DNA of 35,531 nucleotides, from positions 1-35,531 of the forward strand of contig CAZYJD010000015.1 of the NCBI GenBank assembly GCA_964647785.1, read 5' to 3'. The position numbers were made by a program, and so were the translations under genes. Below are positions 24,818 through 31,206 of the stretch, piece after piece. Source of the DNA: CAZYJD01 sp964647785 (lineage in GTDB: Bacteria; Bacteroidota; Bacteroidia; NS11-12g; UBA9320). Within the stretch, counting starts at the first letter, position 1. The number at the start of each line of letters is the position of its first letter. The notes below the pieces were generated by a model, which did not search any database, was not told where the DNA came from, and saw only the letters and a program-made list of their open reading frames with translations.

Positions 24818-26106
24818 TGGAAATACAACAGGTTAAACAGCGATTTGGAATCATTGGAAACTCTTCAAGACTGAACTATGCGCTTGAGGTTGCCATGAAA
24901 GTAGCCAGTACGGACATCACCGTATACATACAGGGAGAAAGCGGTGTTGGAAAAGAGTCATTTTCTAAAATCATTCATCAACTTAGCAGCCGCAAACACG
25001 GCCCTTTCATTGCCATCAACTGCGGGGCCATTCCGGAAGGTACCATCAATAGCGAACTCTTTGGCCACGAGAAAGGGGCCTTTACAGGAGCATTGGACTC
25101 ACGCAAAGGTTATTTTGAAACCGCCAATGGAGGCACTATTTTTCTGGATGAAATAGGCGAACTTCCGCTTGAAACGCAAAGTCGCCTCCTTAGGGTTCTT
25201 GAAAATGGAGAATTCATTCGTGTGGGGTCCAGCAAAGTACAAAAAACAGATGTGCGGGTGGTTGCAGCCACCAACAAAGACCTCTTTGAAGAAAGTAAGA
25301 AGGGCAGTTTCAGGGAAGATTTGTACTACCGACTTTCAGTGCTGCCGATCAAGGTTCCTTCACTCAGAGAAAGACAACAAGATGTGGTGTTGCTTTTCAA
25401 TAAATTTGCATACGATCTGGCAGAGAAATACCATACCCCGCTGATGGAACTAAGCCCCGAAGCTGAACAATTACTCCTGAATTATCGCTGGCCGGGTAAC
25501 ATTCGACAACTCAAAAATATCACTGAACAAATGGCTGTGCTCGAACCGGAGTCTCGCATTACTTCAGCCATACTAAAAAAATACCTGCCCGTTGATTTTG
25601 ATGTCATGTTGCCAGCAAGGCTCGATCATTCCAAACAAGATAGCAGCAGCGGCAGCAGTGGATATTCCGAACGAGATATTTTTTACAAGGTACTTTTCGA
25701 TCTAAAAAGCGATATGACTGATCTGAAAAAGATTGTTCTCGAATTGCTGAAAACGAATAAATCATCTGAGGAAATTATCGAGAGCAACCAGGCACTGATG
25801 CAAAGGGTTTGGTCGGAGGATGATGAAGAAAACGATCAGAAAGAATTAATCATACATCCCGTTGTTCGGAAAGAACAAGAGCGCAGCAAAGATGATGAAG
25901 AAGAAGACCTACATGAGCCCTATGTCATTGAGTCTGATCACTCGGTGGGGATGGATGAAAATTTAAGCCTTGAAGCCAAAGAAGAGGAGTTCATCAGAAA
26001 AGCACTGCTCAAAAACAATGGTAAAAGGAAAAAGGCAGCTCAAGATTTGGGTATCTCCGAAAGAACCCTTTACAGAAAAATCAAGGAATACGGCATTGAA
26101 TACTAG
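24817..26106 (+). CDS. Sigma-54-dependent transcriptional activator lacking a sensor domain
   Basis: A bacterial enhancer-binding protein that would remodel sigma-54 RNA polymerase. Its 429 residues begin almost directly with the AAA+ domain: Walker A GESGVGKE (40-47), the sigma-54 contact loop GAFTGA (87-92), and Walker B TIFLDEIGEL with Asp111. A linker of about 100 residues follows, very rich in Asp, Glu, Ser and Lys (for example KDDEEEDLHEPY). The C terminus is a Fis-type helix-turn-helix (NNGKRKKAAQDLGISERTLYRKIKEYGIEY region). No receiver, PAS or GAF domain is present. It overlaps miaB by one base and lptE by 11, so it is translated with a tRNA-modification and envelope-assembly cluster. 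Its targets are not evident; I found no full sigma-54 promoter near it. Confidence 0.93.
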   Translation: MEIQQVKQRFGIIGNSSRLNYALEVAMKVASTDITVYIQGESGVGKESFSKIIHQLSSRKHGPFIAINCGAIPEGTINSELFGHEKGAFTGALDSRKGYFETANGGTIFLDEIGELPLETQSRLLRVLENGEFIRVGSSKVQKTDVRVVAATNKDLFEESKKGSFREDLYYRLSVLPIKVPSLRERQQDVVLLFNKFAYDLAEKYHTPLMELSPEAEQLLLNYRWPGNIRQLKNITEQMAVLEPESRITSAILKKYLPVDFDVMLPARLDHSKQDSSSGSSGYSERDIFYKVLFDLKSDMTDLKKIVLELLKTNKSSEEIIESNQALMQRVWSEDDEENDQKELIIHPVVRKEQERSKDDEEEDLHEPYVIESDHSVGMDENLSLEAKEEEFIRKALLKNNGKRKKAAQDLGISERTLYRKIKEYGIEY

Positions 26107-26596
26107 AAACGCAATCATTCTGCTTTTTTTGTTGCCTTGGAGCTCTTGTGGATTTTACTCGTTCACCGGCACCTCCATCCCGCCCGATGTCAATAACTTT
26201 TCCGTGGGCTTTTTTCAAAACAATGCCAGTTTGGTTGCCCCGCTTCTCAGCCAAGTGTTCACCGAAAAACTCAAAAACAAGTTCATTTCAGATAGTCGGC
26301 TCGAAATATTGAACAACGGTGGCGATTTCAGCTTTAGTGGATACATCAGAGATTACCGGGTAGATCCGGTTGCTGTGCAAGGCGATGCCACCACCAACCT
26401 CAACCGTTTAAGCATTGTAGTGCATGTGAAAATGGAATGCAGCAAACATCCCGATTTAGCATTTGAACAGGATTTTGTTAATTTTATGGACTTCGATGCC
26501 ACACAGAATTTTTCGGCTGTTGAAGAACAGCTGATTGAAGATATAACGGAAATGCTCGTACAGCAGATTTTTAACAAAGCAGCCATCAACTGGTGA
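26096..26596 (+). CDS. lptE: LPS assembly lipoprotein LptE
   Basis: LptE is the outer-membrane lipoprotein that plugs LptD and helps insert lipopolysaccharide. The frame has no ATG near the signal sequence. The TTG at 26096 gives (M)NTRNAIILLFLLPWSSC, a short lipoprotein signal with Cys18, and 166 residues. The mature part starts GFYSFTGTSIPPDVNNFSVG, which is typical of Bacteroidota LptE: Y-S-F-x-G-x-S-I-P. Then come NNASLVAPLLSQVFTEKL and a strand-rich body including FSGYIRDYRV. The start lies inside the end of the sigma-54 activator gene (11-base overlap) and the stop overlaps the next start in GTGA, so translation is probably coupled on both sides. Family length and order are normal. Confidence 0.88.
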   Translation: MNTRNAIILLFLLPWSSCGFYSFTGTSIPPDVNNFSVGFFQNNASLVAPLLSQVFTEKLKNKFISDSRLEILNNGGDFSFSGYIRDYRVDPVAVQGDATTNLNRLSIVVHVKMECSKHPDLAFEQDFVNFMDFDATQNFSAVEEQLIEDITEMLVQQIFNKAAINW

Positions 26597-27702
26597 ACTC
26601 TTTCAGAACTAGATTCAAGGAACTCATTGCAAATCCGGCCCTGATCCGGGAATCTGATCTGGCAGAACTCGAGCAGATTCGTTTAAAGTACCCTTGGTTT
26701 CAGGCCGTCTACCCCCTGCTAGCTGCATATCACAAGAAAGAAGAGTTATATTCCTATAACCGCCATCTCAAACTCGCTGCGCTCTACGCCGGCGACCGTA
26801 GCATACTTCGTCATTTCTTGGAACAAGCAGCCATTACCAAAGATGTCTCAGAAAACAAATCACTGAAAGATATCGCTGCAGAAGAAACCAATCAACTTGA
26901 AGCATCAAAGGCCGATAGAGTGGATCCTCATGCAACCCTGCTTGAAGAGGAAACACCCAAGGACCTTGAAGAAAATAAAATTCCAGAGGCCGCTTCAAAA
27001 AGTGTTGATATACCCAAAGAAGAAGCTCCTTCCGCAGAGCCCCTTGCTACAGAAGAACCGAAAAAAGAAGAACTGCTTACAATTGCGGAAGCCGAAGAAG
27101 ACAAGGTCGATACCGATGCAATAGCAACATCACCGAGCAAACGAGACTCTGAAGAATACCCTATTCTATACGACCCCCTCACCGAGCTCAAAAAACTAAT
27201 TCCAACTGAGGAAAAACAAACGAGCAGGACCGAACTTCAGAACTTCCGCCCAATTTATGACCCCGAAAAAGAACTTTTGGCCCTGATAGAAAAGGACGAG
27301 CAAGAGAAAGCCCATCCTGTAGAAGAAGCACATGACTTTCTATATTGGCTCGACCAAAGTAAAGAGTCCAACGCAGCAGCTAAAAAAAGTGAACAACCCA
27401 TTGCGCGAATCAGGGAAAGAATAAAACAAGAAAGTGAAGACGCAAGTGCACTTCTAGAGAACTTTATCCGAAGTAAACCGCAGATTCGAAAACCCAAAGC
27501 AGAATTCTTCAAAGCAGAGTCTGCTGCCAAAAAAAGTGAGTCGGACGATAGCTACATCGTCTCAGAAAGTTTGGCAAAACTTCATCTAAAACAAGCTCAC
27601 TTTGACAAGGCACTCGAAGTATATGAAAAGCTGCTCTTGCAAAATCCTAACAGAAAGGCTTATTTTGCAGCCCGAATTAAAGAAATCAAGGAACAACATT
27701 AA
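26593..27702 (+). CDS. TPR protein with acidic linker and duplicated YDP motif
   Basis: Function unknown. The 369-residue product starts with GTG (26593), overlapping the lptE stop in GTGA. Three parts are visible. An N-terminal helical domain (1-80) includes LEQIRLKYPWFQAVYPLLAAYH. A long, low-complexity Glu/Lys/Ala linker (about 85-300) holds two copies of a short motif, PILYDPLTELKKLI (190-203) and PIYDPEKELLALI (220-232). A C-terminal TPR-like pair follows: YIVSESLAKLHLKQAHFDKA then LEVYEKLLLQNPNRKAYFAA. No signal peptide, so cytoplasmic. Its position between lptE and secG suggests an envelope-related scaffold, but this is inference from context only. Confidence 0.8.
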   Translation: MNSFRTRFKELIANPALIRESDLAELEQIRLKYPWFQAVYPLLAAYHKKEELYSYNRHLKLAALYAGDRSILRHFLEQAAITKDVSENKSLKDIAAEETNQLEASKADRVDPHATLLEEETPKDLEENKIPEAASKSVDIPKEEAPSAEPLATEEPKKEELLTIAEAEEDKVDTDAIATSPSKRDSEEYPILYDPLTELKKLIPTEEKQTSRTELQNFRPIYDPEKELLALIEKDEQEKAHPVEEAHDFLYWLDQSKESNAAAKKSEQPIARIRERIKQESEDASALLENFIRSKPQIRKPKAEFFKAESAAKKSESDDSYIVSESLAKLHLKQAHFDKALEVYEKLLLQNPNRKAYFAARIKEIKEQH

Positions 27703-27711
27703 TAAAATCGC

Positions 27712-28083
27712 ATGCTGACCGTTATCTCCATACTCGCCATTATCGTAAGTGTTTTGCTGATTCTGATCATACTTATTCAGAATCCAAAGGGAGGAGGAAT
27801 TTCTTCCAACTTTTCTGCCGGAACGCAGATCATGGGTGTGAAAAGAACCAATGATTTCGTGGAGAAAGCCACCTGGACCCTGGCTATTGCCATTCTGGTT
27901 CTGAGCTTGGGCAGCAACTTTTTCACCAGTACTTCTGAGGTGAAAGAGTCGATCATGAAAGATAGAATTGACAATGCGACCGCACCTGTTGCACCACTCA
28001 CGCAACCTCAGCAACAGAGCCCTGTAAATGCAGCCCCTGCAGAAGAAGGCGCACAAGATGCCCCTCTTCAACCGGCTGAATAA
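27712..28083 (+). CDS. secG: Preprotein translocase subunit SecG
   Basis: SecG assists SecYE in moving proteins across the inner membrane. The 123-residue product has two membrane helices (about 2-22 and 53-71) joined by the conserved cytoplasmic loop QNPKGGGISSNFSAGTQIMG, where the G-G-G and S-S-x-F-S-A are typical. The C-terminal 40 residues are Pro/Gln/Ala-rich and probably disordered. It lies 9 bases after the TPR gene and ends the miaB cluster. Confidence 0.95.
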   Translation: MLTVISILAIIVSVLLILIILIQNPKGGGISSNFSAGTQIMGVKRTNDFVEKATWTLAIAILVLSLGSNFFTSTSEVKESIMKDRIDNATAPVAPLTQPQQQSPVNAAPAEEGAQDAPLQPAE

Positions 28084-28510
28084 TTTATTGCCCTTTCATT
28101 TGCACTGCCATTGATCACAGCCTGCTCATTCAGGCTGTAAAAATCCCATTGAAATGGGGGTACAATCACGAATGAAACCATTCATGATGCGGCACCAGTA
28201 CGATTCTTTATTTCCGCTTAACACTCGTGTTGCAAGATTGAATACATGAGTTTTTCCAAGACTAGCGGCTCTAATTTAGACCATAGGGTACTTCATAAGG
28301 CATAAAAAAGCTACCCTGCATGAGCCCGGCTAAGAAACTGCAAGGATGAATTGCCATGTTGCATGATCAGAACTGACAGTTTGTAAAGTCCGTTGTGACA
28401 AAATGTCCAAACAAACGGTTCTGATGGGCATCTGCGCAGCAAAAATGACCAAATACAACTTTGGCACAAGATGTGAATAGTGCCGCAGAGAATCAAAAAA
28501 ATAAATCGCA
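28084..28510. other. Gene-free spacer with several inverted repeats
   Basis: 427 bases between secG and groES with no credible coding frame on either strand. Structures seen in order: an 8-bp perfect stem ACAGCCTG/CAGGCTGT (28117-28138); CCCAT-TGAA-ATGGG (28145-28158); AGGGTACTT paired with AAG-c-TACCCT (28285-28317); ATCAGAAC/GTTCTGAT (28366-28425) enclosing GTTTG/CAAAC; and GGCAC/GTGCC (28463-28484). None is followed by a proper T-run. This could be a long groES leader, a small RNA, or merely relaxed sequence. Confidence 0.5.
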
Positions 28511-28783
28511 ATGAACGTAAAACCATTAGCAGACAGAGTCATCATTGAACCGGCCAAAGCCGAGGAGATGACCGCAGGCGGAATCATCATTCCAGACACC
28601 GCAAAAGAAAAGCCACAAAGAGGTAAGGTGGTAGCTGTAGGGAATGGCAAACCTGAAGAGCCTATGACCGTTAAAGCTGAAGATGTGGTATTGTACGGCA
28701 AGTATGCCGGCACCGAAATTCAGATCGATGGCAAAGACTATTTGATCATGCGTGAATCTGACATTCTGGCAATTCTGAACTAA
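28511..28783 (+). CDS. groES: Co-chaperonin GroES
   Basis: GroES caps the GroEL folding chamber. The 90-residue product has the family features: the N-terminal KPLADRVIIEPAKAEEMTAG with the mobile loop GGIIIPDTAKEKPQRGKV, the AVGNG turn, and the C-terminal YLIMRESDILAIL. It starts with ATG in an A-rich context without a Shine-Dalgarno sequence and lies 19 bases before groEL, the usual two-gene operon. Upstream I find no CIRCE element. The best -7-like box is CAACTTTG (28456-28463), one base off consensus, with no -33 partner. Confidence 0.97.
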   Translation: MNVKPLADRVIIEPAKAEEMTAGGIIIPDTAKEKPQRGKVVAVGNGKPEEPMTVKAEDVVLYGKYAGTEIQIDGKDYLIMRESDILAILN

Positions 28784-28802
28784 AACATCAAAAGAAACAA
28801 TT

Positions 28803-30434
28803 ATGGCAAAATCAATTCATTTTAATTCCGAAGCCCGTAACGGCCTTAAAAAAGGAGTAGACGCTCTGGCAAATGCGGTTAAAGTTACGTTGGGCCCGAA
28901 GGGTCGAAATGTGGTAATCGACAAAAAGTTTGGATCACCCTCCATCACCAAAGATGGGGTAACAGTGGCCAAAGAAATTGAGCTGGAAGATCCACTCGAA
29001 AACATGGGTGCTCAAATGGTGAAAGAAGTGGCATCTAAAACTGCTGATTTGGCAGGTGATGGAACCACCACTGCAACCGTATTGGCTCAGGCCATTGTGA
29101 ATGCCGGACTAAAGAATGTAACAGCAGGAGCCAATCCAATGGATTTGAAAAGAGGGATAGATCGCGCCGTTGAAGCCGTGGTTGAATACCTGAAGAAAAC
29201 TTCAAACACTGTTGGTGACGACTACGATAAAATAGAGCAGGTAGCCAGTATTTCAGCCAATAACGACGAAGTAATTGGCGAACTCATAGCCAGCGCTATG
29301 AAGAAAGTAGGAAAAGATGGGGTGATTACCGTTGAAGAAGCCAAAGGAACCCAAACAGAAGTGAAGACCGTTGAAGGGATGCAGTTCGACCGCGGGTACC
29401 TCAGTCCATACTTCGTAACCAATACAGAAAAAATGGAAGCTGACCTCGCCAGCCCTTACATTCTTTTGTACGACAAGAAGATCAGCAACATGAAAGACCT
29501 TCTGCCTGTTCTCGAGAAAGTGGTACAAACAGGTAAACCTTTGGTGATCATCTCAGAAGATATTGAAGGGGAAGCACTGGCTACCTTGGTGGTGAACAAA
29601 ATGAGAGGATCTCTCAAAGTTGCAGCAGTAAAAGCCCCAGGTTTCGGCGACCGAAGAAAAGAAATGCTTCAAGACATCGCCATTTTAACTGGCGGAAGCG
29701 TGATCAGTGAAGAGCAAGGCCGTCGCCTCGAAGATGCAACCCTTGAAAGCCTTGGAACTGCCGAAAAGATGACCATCGATAAAGAAAATACCACCATCGT
29801 GAATGGTGCGGGTCATAAAGATGACATTGAAAGCCGAATCAATCAGATCAAAGCCCAAATTGAAGTGAGCACTTCCGATTATGACAAGGAAAAACTTCAG
29901 GAGAGACTGGCTAAACTGAGCGGTGGAGTAGCCGTATTGTACATCGGTGCTGCTTCAGAAGTGGAAATGAAAGAAAAGAAAGATCGCGTTGACGATGCAC
30001 TTCACGCCACCCGTGCGGCAGTTGAAGAGGGCATTGTTGCCGGTGGAGGCGTGTCCTTCATCCGCGCTATCGAAGCCCTTGAAAATCTGAGAGGAAACTC
30101 TGAAGACGAAAACACAGGAATCGGCATCATTCGCAAAGCTTTGGAAGAACCACTTCGCCAAATTGTTACCAATGCCGGTGGCGAAGGAAGCGTGGTGATT
30201 CAGAAAGTACGCGAAGGCAAGGATGATTTCGGATACAATGCACGTACCGGAGTTTATGAAAACATGATCAAAGCTGGAGTCATTGACCCTACCAAAGTAA
30301 GCCGCGTTGCATTGGAAAATGCCGCCTCTGTTGGTGGAATGCTGCTCACCACTGAATGCTTGCTCGCTGAAATTCCTGAAGAGGAAAAAGCACCTGCAGG
30401 CATGCCAGGTGGAATGGGTGGAATGGATTATTAA
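28803..30434 (+). CDS. groEL: Chaperonin GroEL
   Basis: GroEL is the ATP-driven folding chamber. The 543-residue product shows the N-terminal LGPKGRNVVIDKKFGSP block, the ATP site AGDGTTTATVLAQAI, the apical KAPGFGDRRKEMLQDIA segment, the LSGGVAVLYIGAASEVEMK and AAVEEGIVAGGG blocks, and the Gly-Met-rich tail GMPGGMGGMDY. The sequence looks fully functional and length is standard. It is co-transcribed with groES and followed by a strong terminator. Confidence 0.98.
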   Translation: MAKSIHFNSEARNGLKKGVDALANAVKVTLGPKGRNVVIDKKFGSPSITKDGVTVAKEIELEDPLENMGAQMVKEVASKTADLAGDGTTTATVLAQAIVNAGLKNVTAGANPMDLKRGIDRAVEAVVEYLKKTSNTVGDDYDKIEQVASISANNDEVIGELIASAMKKVGKDGVITVEEAKGTQTEVKTVEGMQFDRGYLSPYFVTNTEKMEADLASPYILLYDKKISNMKDLLPVLEKVVQTGKPLVIISEDIEGEALATLVVNKMRGSLKVAAVKAPGFGDRRKEMLQDIAILTGGSVISEEQGRRLEDATLESLGTAEKMTIDKENTTIVNGAGHKDDIESRINQIKAQIEVSTSDYDKEKLQERLAKLSGGVAVLYIGAASEVEMKEKKDRVDDALHATRAAVEEGIVAGGGVSFIRAIEALENLRGNSEDENTGIGIIRKALEEPLRQIVTNAGGEGSVVIQKVREGKDDFGYNARTGVYENMIKAGVIDPTKVSRVALENAASVGGMLLTTECLLAEIPEEEKAPAGMPGGMGGMDY

Positions 30435-30457
30435 TCAAAGTATACCATGCATGAAAG

Positions 30458-30483
30458 AGCCGCTTTTCAAAGCGGCTTTTTTT
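30458..30483 (+). terminator. Intrinsic terminator of groESL
   Basis: AGCCGCTTT (30458-30466), two to four loop bases, AAAGCGGCT (30469-30477): a 9-bp perfect stem followed by TTTTTT. Confidence 0.92.
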
Positions 30484-30531
30484 ATGTCATGATTTTTATC
30501 CCGAATTGCGCAAAGGAAGCATTCCTGAAGA

Positions 30532-30556
30532 TTTGAACGTTTTTCCATTAAATTTG
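30532..30556 (+). promoter_or_regulatory. Predicted promoter of the 187-residue lipoprotein gene
   Basis: TTTG (30532-30535), 13 bases, then a perfect TAAATTTG (30549-30556), ending 7 bases before the ATG at 30564. Confidence 0.5.
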
Positions 30557-30563
30557 TACAATA

Positions 30564-31127
30564 ATGAAAAAGATCCTCACCATCACAGCGCTGTTTTTAG
30601 CCGCTTTCAGTTTCAATTCCTGCTCAGACCTTTTACCGGCAATTGATCTTCCTTCATGGGACTACAGTTATAACTTCTGGATCAATCCCCAGAAGAGTGG
30701 AGAAATCATGCAGATGGAGAATGTTATTGAAGCCGATATCAAAGGTTTTCTGGAAAAAAATGGAGCCGACTTAGACATCGATAAAATTGCTTCCGTAAAA
30801 ATTGAAAGTGTAGACTTCGAAATTTTGCAAACAGAAGACACCTTGGGTGAAAACATCGACTTCAGCTGGCTTAGCGATATTTACAGTGGATTAGAAATTA
30901 AAGGCGCCAATCCAAAAGGGCCGGAAGATTTGGCCACTTATCCTGGTCAGGGACCAGAAGAACAGCGCATGAGTTTGGCAATCAATAATGATATTGAGCT
31001 CAAAGAGTACTTCTTAAAGGAAACGGGAGACACGCTATTTGCCACCGCATCAGGAAAGTTGAATAAAGACCTCAACGCTCGCGTGGAAATCCAGGCAAAC
31101 CTCAAATTGAAAGTTACCTTGAACTAA
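30564..31127 (+). CDS. Lipoprotein of unknown function
   Basis: A 187-residue lipoprotein that I cannot assign. The signal MKKILTITALFLAAFSFNSC gives lipidated Cys20. The mature part begins SDLLPAIDLPSWDYSYNFWI and has alternating strands such as KIASVKIESVDFEIL and a C-terminal ARVEIQANLKLKVTLN. The overall look is a small beta-sandwich with repeated antiparallel strands; Bacteroidota encode many of these. It is a single-gene unit between its own promoter-like box and a strong terminator (20 bases after the stop). Confidence 0.8.
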   Translation: MKKILTITALFLAAFSFNSCSDLLPAIDLPSWDYSYNFWINPQKSGEIMQMENVIEADIKGFLEKNGADLDIDKIASVKIESVDFEILQTEDTLGENIDFSWLSDIYSGLEIKGANPKGPEDLATYPGQGPEEQRMSLAINNDIELKEYFLKETGDTLFATASGKLNKDLNARVEIQANLKLKVTLN

Positions 31128-31147
31128 TCGACCATCGCATTTTATAG

Positions 31148-31176
31148 AAGGCCGGAATTGTCCGGCCTTTTTTTTT
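31148..31176 (+). terminator. Intrinsic terminator of the lipoprotein gene
   Basis: AAGGCCGGA (31148-31156), loop ATTG, TCCGGCCTT (31161-31169): a perfect 9-bp stem followed by an uninterrupted T-run. Confidence 0.94.
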
Positions 31177-31200
31177 GATTCACTTTCTTCACTATTTTCG
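31174..31200 (+). promoter_or_regulatory. Possible promoter of the FG-GAP/ASPIC gene
   Basis: TTTG (31174-31177), at the end of the preceding terminator's T-run, 15 bases, then TATTTTCG (31193-31200), a 7-of-8 match ending 6 bases before the ATG. Confidence 0.3.
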
Positions 31201-31206
31201 AGAACC

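Noticed and set aside
27586..28071. Long antisense reading frame opposite secG and the end of the TPR gene
   Set aside because: It mirrors well-supported genes, has cysteine- and arginine-rich odd composition and no family features.
28117..28160. Terminator for secG
   Set aside because: Two neat hairpins exist, but both are followed by A-rich or mixed sequence rather than T-runs on either strand.
28211..28240. CIRCE-like half site TTAACACTC upstream of groES
   Set aside because: After nine bases the second half (GAGTGCTAA) is absent; only a short AACAC-TC-GTGTT palindrome remains.
28461..28477. Sigma-54-type promoter (TTGGCAC...) upstream of groES
   Set aside because: The -24 half is good, but ten bases after GG the required GC is GA, so the invariant -12 element is broken.
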